From Anaerotruncus sp. G3(2012) (GTDB lineage: Bacteria; Bacillota; Clostridia; Oscillospirales; Ruminococcaceae), in NCBI RefSeq assembly GCF_000403395.2, contig NZ_KE159678.1, positions 43,033 through 97,920 on the forward strand: a stretch of 54,888 nucleotides of DNA, in the 5' to 3' direction. The translations under genes were made by a program, and so were the position numbers. The notes below the pieces were generated by a model that had not been told where the DNA came from, made no database searches, and was given only the letters and a program-made list of their open reading frames with translations. Position 1 is the stretch's first letter; each line of letters starts with the position of its first letter. This document shows, piece after piece, positions 8,332-17,290 of the stretch.

Positions 8332-8411
8332 GGGTATTTCGCTGTATATGGCTGCCAGTAGCGCAGAGACATAACGATCCTTTCCGCCTTTCAGCTGGCG
8401 AAAAGGACAAC

Positions 8412-8458
8412 AAAAAAGGAGCCTTACACATAGCTAAAAAGCTACCTGTAAGGCTCCG
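8412..8458 (-). terminator. Rho-independent terminator
   Basis: On the minus strand GGAGCCTTACA pairs with TGTAAGGCTCC (arms 8418-8428 and 8447-8457), with a further AGCT/AGCT inner stem, and TTTTTTG follows. It lies downstream of the zinc ribbon gene. Confidence 0.8.
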
Positions 8459-8629
8459 AACGCGATGGCTCCCGTAGTTACATCCCTGATATCCCGGCCT
8501 GCCGCGGCCCGAGTATCGGGCGGGGCCGGTCAGGAGAGGCAGTGTAGTGCGATGTGATACGCTGCCTGCTCGGTGATGACGGGCGGTTGGTGCGCTTGAC
8601 TAAGTATTGGGGTTGAGGGAGAGACGGGA

Positions 8630-8848
8630 TCACGCTCCCGCCTGCTGCTGCTCAATATTTACTTCTCTCTGAAATATCATTCCGATCTGTGCCCCGCATT
8701 TTGGACATTTGGTGAACCACTCCGCCTTGGCGGACTGCCGTGGCCCGAAGAGCCGCAGGTGTGCGGGATCTGTCTGGCTTGCCGCGTCCAGAATACGGCC
8801 CCGGTGACAAACCGGGCAGTAGATCGTGCGGGATTCCTTCTCCTTCAT
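8630..8848 (-). CDS. Small zinc ribbon protein
   Basis: A 72-residue protein with two Cys pairs, CPVC (residues 10-13) and CPKC near residue 49, the layout of a zinc ribbon similar to the cysteine-rich KTR-type small proteins of conjugative transposons. AGGAGG precedes the ATG at 8848; the longer frame to 8893 would start without a ribosome site. It is followed after about 170 bases by a strong terminator, and lies 58 bases downstream of the ImmA gene, so it may be the last gene of that transcript. The function is unknown. Confidence 0.7.
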   Translation of the reverse strand: MKEKESRTIYCPVCHRGRILDAASQTDPAHLRLFGPRQSAKAEWFTKCPKCGAQIGMIFQREVNIEQQQAGA

Positions 8849-8905
8849 TTCCACCTCCTGCTGTTCCCTTTTTAGTGAACATTTAGTGAACATAACGATA
8901 AAACT

Positions 8906-9508
8906 TTACAGCAGTCGGTGGTTGGTGAGCCGGATGCGCATGGCCTGTCTGGACACCTGAAACACATTGGCCATATCGTCGATGAGCTGGCCGTCCTGAC
9001 GGCCTCCCCGGAGCTGGTAGAAGCACCGCTTGATTTGGGCGATGGGCATAAGGATGGCGGAGCCAAGCATATTGGCCTGTACTTCCAGGGTAGTCTCGGA
9101 CTGTTCTGCAATCATAGCCGCACTCCGGCCTGTGCCGGTGTACAGCTTTTTGTGGAGTATCCAATGGGCCAGCTCGTGGGCGCAGGTAAAGCGCAGACGG
9201 CCTGTGCTGGCGTCCTCCTCACAGAGCGAGGCATCAATGAGAATGGTGCCGGCCCGGACAGGGAAGAGGGTGTACTCCCGGTTTTCCATGTCATACACCG
9301 CCTCCAGACCTTCGTCAAAAATGGTCTTGCCCAGGATGCGGCCATTCTTCCGGAGATACTGGTACTCCAGGGATACGCCGTGGGCCTCGATCATCTCCTC
9401 AATGGGGACGGCGGCAGGGGAACCGTAGTACAGCGCGGAATCATAGCCGCACAGCACCTTTCGCGCAATATTTTCAAGCACCTGTTCCTGATAATAGATA
9501 TTTGTCAT
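8906..9508 (-). CDS. immA: ImmA/IrrE-family metallopeptidase
   Basis: A 200-residue zinc peptidase. The HExxH motif is in CAHELAHWILH (about residues 109-119), and a downstream acidic helix (EVQANMLGSAILMP) supplies the third ligand region. In ICEBs1-type elements ImmA cuts the repressor ImmR and switches on excision and transfer. Its start codon overlaps the repressor stop by 4 bases (ATGA type), so the pair is translationally coupled. This strongly suggests the same control logic here, with the neighbouring repressor as substrate. Confidence 0.88.
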   Translation of the reverse strand: MTNIYYQEQVLENIARKVLCGYDSALYYGSPAAVPIEEMIEAHGVSLEYQYLRKNGRILGKTIFDEGLEAVYDMENREYTLFPVRAGTILIDASLCEEDASTGRLRFTCAHELAHWILHKKLYTGTGRSAAMIAEQSETTLEVQANMLGSAILMPIAQIKRCFYQLRGGRQDGQLIDDMANVFQVSRQAMRIRLTNHRLL

Positions 9509-9894
9509 GGTCCATCCCTCCTGTTCTTGGACGTCCGTTTGGTGATACGGTCAATAAACTCCTGCCACTCCTCGTCAGTGGCATCCACCTCCTTGGCGGT
9601 GCGCAGAGCGGCGCGGACGATGTCCCGCTCCATGATATACTCCGGCAGGTCTGCCGGGACCTTCATTTTTTGGGACGCGGCTGCCAGATCCAGAAACAGC
9701 TCCCGCTCCTCTTTGCTCAGATGCAGTTCCTCTGCCAGCCTGTCCAGATGTTCCTTGGCCGGCGCAGGTTTACGGTCTGTTTCGATGATGCTCATATATA
9801 CGGGAGACAGGCCCAGCCGTGCGGCCAGCCCCCGGAGGGAAATTCCCAGCGCCATCCGCTTCTGGCGGACAAAGGCGCCGAATGTCTGATTCAT
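9505..9894 (-). CDS. immR: XRE-family repressor (ImmR-like)
   Basis: A 129-residue protein. Residues about 5-65 form the XRE/Cro-cI helix-turn-helix (FGAFVRQKRMALGISLRGLA, then LSPVYMSIIETDRKP). The C-terminal half is helical and acidic and probably dimerises or contacts ImmA. It likely represses ICE genes and its own promoter: a near-consensus promoter and an inverted repeat lie directly upstream (9913-9971). The GGGGG-type ribosome site near 9904 supports the start at 9894. Confidence 0.88.
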   Translation of the reverse strand: MNQTFGAFVRQKRMALGISLRGLAARLGLSPVYMSIIETDRKPAPAKEHLDRLAEELHLSKEERELFLDLAAASQKMKVPADLPEYIMERDIVRAALRTAKEVDATDEEWQEFIDRITKRTSKNRRDGP

Positions 9895-9912
9895 TTTGCA
9901 TACCCCCTTTAT

Positions 9913-9932
9913 CGTTTACCCGGTAGTAAACG
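9913..9932. promoter_or_regulatory. Candidate repressor operator
   Basis: Perfect 7-base arms CGTTTAC (9913-9919) and GTAAACG (9926-9932) are separated by 6 bases. The site covers the expected transcription start of immR, the position for autorepression. Confidence 0.6.
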
Positions 9933-9942
9933 GCTTGACCAT

Positions 9943-9971
9943 AGTATATCGTGTCTTTGTTCGATTGGCAA
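9943..9971 (-). promoter_or_regulatory. Promoter of the immR-immA operon
   Basis: On the minus strand TTGCCA (9966-9971) and TATACT (9943-9948) are separated by exactly 17 bases. The expected start of transcription is near 9936. Confidence 0.75.
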
Positions 9972-9977
9972 GAGGGC

Positions 9978-10010
9978 AAAAATGAGGTGTCCCCAGTTGG
10001 GAACACCTCA
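9978..10010 (-). terminator. Rho-independent terminator
   Basis: TGAGGTGT plus CCC (9983-9993) pairs with GGG, one bulged A, and ACACCTCA (9999-10010). On the minus strand TTTTT follows, so it ends transcription of the gene at 10059-10505. Confidence 0.7.
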
Positions 10011-10058
10011 CGAGGTTTCGACTTTTTTTGATACTGTATTGGGCAGCACCCTGGAAGT

Positions 10059-10505
10059 TTAGTGTGCATTTTCCATATAATCCAAATAATCAGCACCCAC
10101 ATAAACGACACTATCATTTTTTATAACAAAACCGATATTCTCTCCCCACTCACCTTCGCCTTCAACCGCATAGGCTATTTCATCATCTTTGCTTTCCATC
10201 CCCACATACAACACCATGAACCAGCAATAATTTAATATATCAAGCGGATTATCAAGGGCAGGTAATTCGAATTCTTCATTTAAGCCGCCCCCCTCTTGAG
10301 CACAGCTTATGAGCTTTTGACAAATCTCATTTATCACAGGCACCGAAAGGTTGTTGAATGCTTCAACGCACTTTTCCGCATATTCCATGAAGTCAGGATG
10401 ATCGCTGTTTGCGTAAACAATAAGTTCATCCTCATTTTCATCATTGCGGAAAAAACTGCTGTTGAAACGCCCTTCTCCACCTTCCTGCTGTAACCAACGA
10501 ATCAT
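10059..10505 (-). CDS. Acidic immunity-like hypothetical protein
   Basis: A 148-residue acidic protein. It has an FRNDENEDELIVYANSDHPD segment and a GEGEWGENIGFVIKN segment near the C-terminus that I associate with DUF6985-type proteins found beside toxin immunity genes; this assignment is weak. No signal peptide or membrane segment is visible. AGGAGG lies 9 bases before the ATG at 10505. Its A/T-richer composition compared with the flanking genes suggests separate acquisition. It stands with other immunity-type genes of the region (11682-12863, 24126-24512, 26099-26740), but no matching toxin is present. Confidence 0.55.
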   Translation of the reverse strand: MIRWLQQEGGEGRFNSSFFRNDENEDELIVYANSDHPDFMEYAEKCVEAFNNLSVPVINEICQKLISCAQEGGGLNEEFELPALDNPLDILNYCWFMVLYVGMESKDDEIAYAVEGEGEWGENIGFVIKNDSVVYVGADYLDYMENAH

Positions 10506-10614
10506 AACATTGTTCCTCCTTAAATTTTTTCATTTTGCGAATTTGTAAAATAGTAATTTATTATATAGATCATACCCCAGACATCGCTCAATTCAACTTG
10601 TGTTGAAAACGGCC

Positions 10615-11574
10615 CTATTGCAGCCATCTTGCCATCTCTCTCATTTTCGCTGCAATCTCCTCCGGCTCCATAATACGGATTTTCCCGCCAAAAGTAAAGA
10701 CCCAGGCGAAAAAGGGCGGGCTGGGGGCAACATCCACGGTGGCCTGGAAGTGCGTTCCGTCTATGATCTCTGTCTGCACCTCCTCTCCGAAGCGGTCTAC
10801 AACGCTGCGCATGGTGCTGTTCTCGCACAGCAGTGTTATCCTCTGGATGTCGGCTCCGAACATCCCGAACACCTGGTGGACATACGCCGCGGGATCGAAG
10901 TCCTGCGCTGGTATGGCCTCCTGCACCAGCAGCTTCACAGCGGTCATGCGGTCTACACGGAACTGGGCCAGCTTGCCGTGTTTCTCCGACCAGCCCACGG
11001 CGTAGTAATAGTCCCGGCTCCAGATCAGGGCATAGGGGCTGAACTCGTACCGATAGCCGTCGTGCTTGAGGACTTTTTCTTTCTCTGCGGTGTACTCTAT
11101 GTACTGGAAGGCGATCCGCCGCTTCTCCTGGATGGCGGTGTGGATCATGTCCACCGCATAGTAGATTGCCTCGTTGTCCTGCTTCGCTGTGCCCTCCATG
11201 TAGACAGGGCGGTTGAGCTGTTTGGCCTGCTCCTGGCTGGTGAGGGAGGCCAGCTTGCGGATCAGGCTGGCGCTTTTCTTCCTGGTGATGAAGTGCGAGG
11301 ACTCCACCGCATCCACCAACAGCTTCAGCTCCGGCAGCTCGAACAGTCGGGAGCCGACGAAGTAGCGGTTCTGGGTGCTCTTGACACAGACAACGTCCAC
11401 GCCTTGGTCAATCAGGATCTGGATGTCGCTGTACACACTCTTGCGGCCGGCCTGGATACCGTGGGATTCCCAGAATTGGAGGATGTCTGAAACGGAGGCG
11501 GCGTGTTCCTCATCTGTTAAGGTGCAGAGATACTGCTGGAGCAGTAATATTCGAATTTGCGCTTCGTTCTTCAT
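10615..11574 (-). CDS. WYL-domain transcriptional regulator
   Basis: A 319-residue protein. The N-terminal 65 residues form a winged helix (TDEEHAASVSDILQFWESHG, then GRKSVYSDIQILIDQG). The WYL domain is at about 140-225 (RRIAFQYIEY and SPYALIWSRDYYYAVGW), followed by the C-terminal WCX-type extension. WYL regulators usually bind a nucleic-acid ligand and control defence or mobile-element genes. The ATG at 11574 follows GGAGGTGACTC. It stands alone between immunity-type genes. Its target promoter cannot be read from sequence. Confidence 0.88.
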   Translation of the reverse strand: MKNEAQIRILLLQQYLCTLTDEEHAASVSDILQFWESHGIQAGRKSVYSDIQILIDQGVDVVCVKSTQNRYFVGSRLFELPELKLLVDAVESSHFITRKKSASLIRKLASLTSQEQAKQLNRPVYMEGTAKQDNEAIYYAVDMIHTAIQEKRRIAFQYIEYTAEKEKVLKHDGYRYEFSPYALIWSRDYYYAVGWSEKHGKLAQFRVDRMTAVKLLVQEAIPAQDFDPAAYVHQVFGMFGADIQRITLLCENSTMRSVVDRFGEEVQTEIIDGTHFQATVDVAPSPPFFAWVFTFGGKIRIMEPEEIAAKMREMARWLQ

Positions 11575-11681
11575 GAGTCACCTCCGGCTGTTTGAGATAG
11601 CTTTACTCTTTTGGATTCCCGTTGTTTTCGCCCACTTAAAGGTTTTGCCGTTTTTCCTACCAATGAATGGCTTTTGCACAT

Positions 11682-12863
11682 TTAGCGAGCACCGCCCTCC
11701 AGCATTTGGAGGACCCACTGGTAAAAACTCATGCCGTCAGGCCGGAGTTGGGCTGAACAAGAGCGCCACACCTGTCCTTGGAGCGGCCCTGTTACAATCA
11801 GGATTGGCTGTGTGGCCCGCATGTTCCAGTTTGGCCGGTCATCGTTGTATGTTGCAAAGGGCAATGCGCCGCATAGTACGCTGTAATCCTCACAAATCCA
11901 CACTGGGCTAATAGGGTCTTCCCTGGGAAAGTCTTTGAATAAAGAGTGCCAGACCGGATTTTTCCCCGTATAGGCGTTAGGGCCAAAGCAATTCGTTAAG
12001 CTACGGCGAGTTTCGTCGGTGTTCTCTGTAAAATAGAACGGCTTTCCCAGGTTAGGCAGACAGTCCAACTGCTCCAAGGAGAAAAATACACCGCCTTTTC
12101 CACAGCTGTTTGCAGCCGGGAAATTCTCACAGCCATTGGCGATTTCCGTAATGAATGTAACATATTCCTCTGGCAGAGCGATCCCGTGTCTTCTCTCAAA
12201 GTCCCGCACAGCCTCCAGTGAGATAGGAGGATTCCAACTAATGTCCCTCCGCCGTTTGCCAGCCATCAGCCCTCGAATCCTGGCAAGAGGATCGCCAGCT
12301 TTTTGTCGTTCCTTTTCCTCCCGGAATAGCTGATCGGTGTAGGACGTCAGCTTTTTAGACAGGTACAGCTCTACCCAGTCCAGGAAGGTACAGCCCGGCA
12401 GACGAAGCACGCCACTCTCGTCCCGCTCCCAGACTTCGCCCCGGCGGGGGCCGGAGACAATCAGGAACCAGGTTTGACCACCCTCGACATTCTCCTCCAC
12501 CAAAACAAGGACGCCATTCTCCTGCACTCGCTTCCACTTTTCACTATCCTCTGGATCATCCATGCAGAACTCTGGATCTGTGTCCCACTCCCAGTTCTCT
12601 ATAAGCGGAAAATCCTCATGGAGCCGGTTTAGCTGGTGGCCGTCTTTGAATGGATACAGTTGGCAAGATTCCTCTCGAAATGGGGGTAGACTGCTGCCGT
12701 TTCCGATTTTGGTGATGAAAGACTTATATTCCTCTGGCAACTGGAAACCGTATTTTGACTCTATGGCCTCCACCTCTGCCAAGGGAATGGGCTGATTCAG
12801 CTTCCAGGAGCGTTTCAATTTAATCTGCGCCCCAATTTTCAACAAGCGAGTATCTATGCTCAT
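11682..12863 (-). CDS. Tandem SMI1/KNR4-family protein
   Basis: A 393-residue protein with two copies of the SMI1/KNR4 fold. The first (residues about 20-165) contains VEAIESKYGFQLPEEYKSFI; the second (about 215-380) contains VRDFERRHGIALPEEYVTFI. Both have the acidic IGNG or IANG segment after that motif. In bacteria this fold serves mainly as an immunity protein against polymorphic toxins. Two different copies in one chain may bind two toxins or form a pseudo-dimer. The start at 12863 follows GAGGTG; an upstream ATG at 12884 is less likely. No toxin gene lies nearby. Confidence 0.85.
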   Translation of the reverse strand: MSIDTRLLKIGAQIKLKRSWKLNQPIPLAEVEAIESKYGFQLPEEYKSFITKIGNGSSLPPFREESCQLYPFKDGHQLNRLHEDFPLIENWEWDTDPEFCMDDPEDSEKWKRVQENGVLVLVEENVEGGQTWFLIVSGPRRGEVWERDESGVLRLPGCTFLDWVELYLSKKLTSYTDQLFREEKERQKAGDPLARIRGLMAGKRRRDISWNPPISLEAVRDFERRHGIALPEEYVTFITEIANGCENFPAANSCGKGGVFFSLEQLDCLPNLGKPFYFTENTDETRRSLTNCFGPNAYTGKNPVWHSLFKDFPREDPISPVWICEDYSVLCGALPFATYNDDRPNWNMRATQPILIVTGPLQGQVWRSCSAQLRPDGMSFYQWVLQMLEGGAR

Positions 12864-12900
12864 AGGTGATTCACCTCTACGCATTTCTTTTTTATCATTG

Positions 12901-13496
12901 TATTTGAGTTTTCGTATTTTTTCAATTTGGCATAATGACGATTAAAAAAGCAGACGGATTCAGTGAAAAAATGAAAATAAAAGAAGAATTCCATCCTGAA
13001 ATGTGGTATAATTTAATCACCACAAAAAACCACGCCAAACAAATCAGGAGGAATTCCTCATGGCTGATTATACAACAAATACAGGCGTTATGAAAAGAGA
13101 AATTTTCAAGTTCACACAGAAAATTTCGGAGGGTATGGCACGGCCATTCCAGAAATTTGCTGCCGATGTGTGCTACGGTGCCATGGCCTCAAAGAGCTGC
13201 TTGATTTCTGAGATGGCTCAGGCATTGCAGGAAGATACACAGAAACTGCCATTTTAAAATTTGCATTGACGCCGCCGCTCTGCTCAAGCCAAAAGTCTTC
13301 TTTTTCTATTACCGGCTGGCGGAAGGCTTGTACACCCTTTTGTCCAAGGCACACTCTGGCATCCGAGGATACTTCAAACCTTTGAAGCCTAACCAGCGGC
13401 AGCTGAAGATCCGCGGCTTTGCCGCATTAAATCGTAGCTGCACTTTTGATGCAGTTTCCATTTTTGCCCTTTTTGATTTTTACGAAAACTCAAATA
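12901..13496 (+). mobile_element. Internally deleted insertion sequence
   Basis: Perfect 16-bp terminal inverted repeats TATTTGAGTTTTCGTA (12901-12916) and its complement (13481-13496) bound a 596-bp element. It holds the first 64 codons of a transposase and, in another frame, its last 40 or so codons. The full protein should be several hundred residues, so the middle is deleted. It could still be moved in trans if an intact relative exists in the genome. It separates the ICE immunity genes from the gal operon. Confidence 0.8.
13060..13257 (+). pseudogene. Transposase N-terminal fragment (IS4-like)
   Basis: 65 codons from an ATG with AGGAGG upstream. It reads MADYTTNTGVMKREIFKFTQ, PFQKFAADVCYGAMASKSC and SEMAQALQEDTQKL, the N-terminal region of a clostridial DDE_Tnp_1 (IS4-like) transposase as I recall it. 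It ends at a stop just past the deletion point. The C-terminal remnant (YRLAEGLYTLLSKAHSGIRG and onward) lies at about 13299-13510 in another frame. Confidence 0.7.
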
Positions 13497-13563
13497 ATAT
13501 TTTGGCCTGAAAAATGGACAAACTGGGTCAATTCATACACAAAGTTTCACAACTCTGTGCCAC

Positions 13564-13608
13564 AAAAAAACGCTTGATACCTGAGTCTTTCGGTATCAAG
13601 CGTTTTTT
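13564..13608 (-). terminator. Bidirectional rho-independent terminator of the lac/gal operon
   Basis: CGCTTGATACC (13571-13581) and GGTATCAAGCG (13592-13602) form a perfect 11-bp stem with runs of A before it and T after it. It lies 3 bases past the galE stop and can work on both strands, insulating the operon from the IS remnant. Confidence 0.92.
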
Positions 13609-13610
13609 CG

Positions 13611-14615
13611 TTATTTCGTATTCTTCTTCACAAAATCCCAAGCACTGCGGCACATATCTTCTACGGTGTGGGTTGCTTCCCATCCCAGCAGTTCTTTAGC
13701 CTTGGTGGCATCTGCCCAGAAAGCGGGAAGATCTCCTTCACGCCGAGGCCCAACTACATAAGGCAATTTAATGTCATTTGCAGTTTCAAAGGCACGGACA
13801 AGCTCACGAACAGAGATACCGTTGCCGGTGCCCAGGTTGATGGCCTCAACACCAGTATGGTTCTCCGCATACTCCAGCGCCTTCAGGTGACCCACAGCCA
13901 GATCAACCACGTGGAGGTAGTCACGCTGGCAGGTACCGTCGGGAGTGGGATAATCACCGCCGAAGATGGTTAGTTCGGGAAGAACACCGGCTGCCACACG
14001 GGCAATGTAGGGCATCAGATTGTTGGGGATGCCGTTGGGGTCGTCGCCCAGCAGGCCGGAGTCGTGGGAGCCAATGGGATTGAAGTAGCGCAGCAGCACC
14101 ACAGAGAAATCAGGGTGGGCCGTCACATAGTCGGTCAGGATATGCTCGTTCATTACCTTGCTCCAGCCATAAGGACTGCTGGACTGGATGGCAGGCATCT
14201 CCTCTTTATAGGGATAGGGATTTTCGGGGCCATAGACCGTGGCAGAAGAGGAGAATACAAACTTTTTACAACCATACTCCTCCATCAACTCCAGCAGAGT
14301 CATGGTGCTGTCCAGATTGGTACGGTAGTACTCCAGAGGCTTTTTGACGCTCTCGCCAACAGCCTTGCGGCCTGCGAAGTGAATCACGGCATCAAACTCG
14401 TTCTCCTGGAATATGGTACGCATCTGTTCCTTGTCGGCGCAATCCATCACACGGAATTTGATCTTTTCCCCCACGATGCTCTCTACACGGCATACGACAT
14501 CCGTTCTGGCATTGGACAGATCATCTACGATCACAACGCTGTGGCCAGCCTGTATCAGTTCGACTACGGTATGACTGCCGATATATCCGGCACCGCCGGT
14601 TACAAGTACCTTCAT
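13611..14615 (-). CDS. galE: UDP-glucose 4-epimerase
   Basis: A 334-residue short-chain dehydrogenase of normal length. The NAD-binding GxxGxxG is in VTGGAGYIGSH (residues 5-15), the catalytic Ser/Thr region in FSSSATVYG, and the Tyr and Lys of the YxxxK motif in SPYGWSKVMNE. It interconverts UDP-galactose and UDP-glucose and closes the Leloir cycle. It is the last gene of the operon: the galT stop is 3 bases upstream and a strong terminator follows the galE stop. No damage is visible. Confidence 0.96.
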   Translation of the reverse strand: MKVLVTGGAGYIGSHTVVELIQAGHSVVIVDDLSNARTDVVCRVESIVGEKIKFRVMDCADKEQMRTIFQENEFDAVIHFAGRKAVGESVKKPLEYYRTNLDSTMTLLELMEEYGCKKFVFSSSATVYGPENPYPYKEEMPAIQSSSPYGWSKVMNEHILTDYVTAHPDFSVVLLRYFNPIGSHDSGLLGDDPNGIPNNLMPYIARVAAGVLPELTIFGGDYPTPDGTCQRDYLHVVDLAVGHLKALEYAENHTGVEAINLGTGNGISVRELVRAFETANDIKLPYVVGPRREGDLPAFWADATKAKELLGWEATHTVEDMCRSAWDFVKKNTK

Positions 14616-14618
14616 GAC

Positions 14619-16109
14619 TTAGCCCTCCTCATTCACATAGTTCACGAATTTATCAAAGGCCCTCGCGCCCTTCTCATTGCGCTGATAGACACCCGCGTGC
14701 TCCAGCACCTTTGCAAAGACCTTGCCGGTCTCCACTTTCAGAATGGCGGCGGTATTCTCCTTAGTAAAGGTGTGCTGCTTTTTCAACTCTTCCACCCAGT
14801 CGGCGTGCTTGGCCAGTTCACCAGTCAGCTCTTCTCCGGCAAGGATAGCCTTCTCCACACCGGCCAGTTCCTGCTTCAGGCGGGCAGGCAGCACAGCCAG
14901 GCCCATAACCTCAATGAGACCGATGTTTTCCTTCTTGATATGGTGAAGTTCAGCGTGGGGGTGGTACACGCCCAGAGGATGCTCTTCGGTGGTGATGTTG
15001 TTGCGCAGAACCAGATCCAGTTCGTAGTCCGTTCCCCGGCGGCGGGCGATGGGGGTAATGGTGTTGTGGGGCACGCCTTCGGTCTCTGCAAAGATGAAAG
15101 CATCCTCGTCGGTATAACCACGCCAGCTCAGCAGAATCTTATCAGCCAGCTCTACCAGACGCGCCTTTTTGCCGCAGCGCAGACGGATGACACTCATGGG
15201 CCACTTAACGATGCCGGCCTTCACATCCTCGAAACCAGCAAAGACAATCTCACGCTCGACCGCCGCGCGCTCCATGGGGAAGCAGTAGTGGCCACCTTGG
15301 AAGTGCTCGTGGCTGAGGATACTGCCGCCTACGATGGGGAGATCTGCGTTGCTGCCCACAAAGTAGTGGGGGAACAGAGAAACAAAGTCCAACAGTTTGG
15401 AGAAAGCGGCCTTGTTGATGACCATGGGAACATGCTCATGATTGAACACAATGCAGTGCTCGTTGTAGTAGACATAGGGGCTGTACTGCAGATGCCAGCC
15501 CTCACCGGCGATGGTAACTGGAATAGTGCGCAGGTTTTGGCGGGCGGGGTGGTTCATACGTCCCGCATAGCCCTCGTTCTCCGCGCAGAGCATACACTTG
15601 GGATAGCCGGACTGGGGAGCGAGCTTTGCGGCTGCAATAGCCTTAGGGTCTTTTTCCGGCTTGCTGAGGTTGATGGTCACATCCAGATTGCCGTATTCGG
15701 TGGCCGTCTTCCAACGCACATCCTTCTGGATGCGGTAGCGGCGGATGTAATCGGTATCCTGTGAGAAGTTATAGTACCAGTCGGTGGCAGTCTCAGGGCT
15801 GGTGGCGTACATCTCGGAAAAGGTCTGATGCACCTCACGGGGCATGGGAGTCAGAATCCCCATTAGTTTGGTGTCAAAGAGGTCACGGCTGGTGATGTCA
15901 TCATCGCAGACACCCCGTTCCACCGCATCCTCCAACAGCCCCTGAAGAATATCCTCCAGGCTCATGGCTTCCGGTTTGGCAGGGTCGTAGCTGTCCAGTT
16001 TCATAGCCTCCAGTAGCCCGTTGGTTACATAGATCGTGTCACAAGGCTGAACCAGCTTCTTGTTCAGGCCATATTGGACCAAAGAAGCGATATACACATT
16101 CACATCCAT
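14619..16109 (-). CDS. galT: UDP-glucose-hexose-1-phosphate uridylyltransferase (type 2)
   Basis: A 496-residue GalT of the long Firmicutes type. Recognisable parts are the N-terminal TGLLEAMKLD-like helix, PQSGYPKCMLCAENEGYAGR with the metal-associated Cys pair, NLRTIPV, and the histidine cluster ILSHEHFQGGHYCFPM. It transfers UMP from UDP-glucose to galactose-1-phosphate. AGGAGG lies 7-8 bases before the ATG at 16109. It sits 14 bases after galK and 3 bases before galE, so it is clearly part of the same transcript. Confidence 0.95.
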   Translation of the reverse strand: MDVNVYIASLVQYGLNKKLVQPCDTIYVTNGLLEAMKLDSYDPAKPEAMSLEDILQGLLEDAVERGVCDDDITSRDLFDTKLMGILTPMPREVHQTFSEMYATSPETATDWYYNFSQDTDYIRRYRIQKDVRWKTATEYGNLDVTINLSKPEKDPKAIAAAKLAPQSGYPKCMLCAENEGYAGRMNHPARQNLRTIPVTIAGEGWHLQYSPYVYYNEHCIVFNHEHVPMVINKAAFSKLLDFVSLFPHYFVGSNADLPIVGGSILSHEHFQGGHYCFPMERAAVEREIVFAGFEDVKAGIVKWPMSVIRLRCGKKARLVELADKILLSWRGYTDEDAFIFAETEGVPHNTITPIARRRGTDYELDLVLRNNITTEEHPLGVYHPHAELHHIKKENIGLIEVMGLAVLPARLKQELAGVEKAILAGEELTGELAKHADWVEELKKQHTFTKENTAAILKVETGKVFAKVLEHAGVYQRNEKGARAFDKFVNYVNEEG

Positions 16110-16123
16110 TTTCCGTTCCTCCT

Positions 16124-17260
16124 TCAGGACAATCTCACGCCACCCTCATTACGAATGTGCAACACGTGGCAGCTGCCTTCACCCAGTACCCGCTCAATTC
16201 CACTTTTAAACTCTTCCAGCATATCAACAGGAACAAATGCCTGCACCGTTCCGGCGAAGCCGCCTCCGTGGACACGGTAAGCCCCACGCCCATTCAGCAG
16301 GGTATCACACATGGCCAGAGCAACCGCCACCTCCTGATGCTGCGTGGCACCGGCAGGACTGATATTCTGCAAATACATCCAGGAACTGTACCCGGATTTA
16401 GTAACCAGACCAAGGAAACCATCGAAGTCGTTTTCAAGCAGCGCTTTTTTCTGCTCCATGACACGCTTGTTTTCCTGGTAGAAATGGATGGCCCGCAGGA
16501 TGGCACGGTCAGAAACCTTCCCTCGCAGATTTGGCAGAGCCTCCATAAATTCTTTTTCGCGGACTTCTCGCAGAACATCCTTTCCAAAGAAATTGCAAAT
16601 CTCTTTCAGCTCACGGGGAATGGCCGCGTACTCATCAGTGAGATCGGCGTGGTCAGCACCGCTGTCAATGATGCACAGGGCATGGCCAGCCTTTTCAAAA
16701 TCAAACTCGATGCGCTCAACCTGGGGATGATCCGGATCAGCGAAGTCGATATAGACCATGCCGCCCACGGAGGAAGCCGCTTGATCCATCAGGCCGCTTG
16801 GCTTGCCGAAGTACACATTTTCGGCATACTGGCCGATCTGAGCGATTTCCACCGGGCTGAGCTTCCGATCAAAGAACAACTCGTTGCAGATGGTGCCCAT
16901 CAGCACCTCAAAAGCGGCAGAAGAGCTCAGTCCGCTGCCCGGAAGAACGGTTGAGTGGGTCTCGGCATCGAATCCCTTGATCCGGGCTCCCAGCTGCTCA
17001 AAGGCAGCTGCGACGCCACGAACCAGGGCCGCGGAGGTGTTTTTTTCCTCTTCGCGGATATTCAAATCATCCAGTTCGACCACAACCTCAGGAAATCCCT
17101 CAGAGCGAACGCGGATGTTGTTGCTGCCATTCAGCATTACATCTGCCACCGTTTCCAGATTTACTGCGGCGGCCAGCACACAGCCACGCTGGTGATCGGT
17201 ATGATTACCGCTAATCTCTGTACGGCCGGGAGCGGAGATCAGAAAATGTTTTTTTGTCAT
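16124..17260 (-). CDS. galK: Galactokinase
   Basis: A 378-residue GHMP kinase. The galactokinase signature GRTEISGNHTDHQRG is at residues 12-26, the ATP-binding motif in LPGSGLSSSAAFEVLMG near 107-123, and motif 3 in VHGGGFAGTVQAFV near 335. It phosphorylates galactose on C1 with ATP in the cytosol. GAGGG lies before the ATG at 17260. It lies 30 bases downstream of the transporter gene and immediately before galT. All catalytic motifs look intact. Confidence 0.96.
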   Translation of the reverse strand: MTKKHFLISAPGRTEISGNHTDHQRGCVLAAAVNLETVADVMLNGSNNIRVRSEGFPEVVVELDDLNIREEEKNTSAALVRGVAAAFEQLGARIKGFDAETHSTVLPGSGLSSSAAFEVLMGTICNELFFDRKLSPVEIAQIGQYAENVYFGKPSGLMDQAASSVGGMVYIDFADPDHPQVERIEFDFEKAGHALCIIDSGADHADLTDEYAAIPRELKEICNFFGKDVLREVREKEFMEALPNLRGKVSDRAILRAIHFYQENKRVMEQKKALLENDFDGFLGLVTKSGYSSWMYLQNISPAGATQHQEVAVALAMCDTLLNGRGAYRVHGGGFAGTVQAFVPVDMLEEFKSGIERVLGEGSCHVLHIRNEGGVRLS

Positions 17261-17290
17261 ATGAGGTCCCTCATTTTTTGGATAACTTAC

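Noticed and set aside
8246-8431. 61-residue open frame on the minus strand
   Set aside because: It runs through the long inverted repeat and the terminator, has no ribosome site and no family-like sequence.
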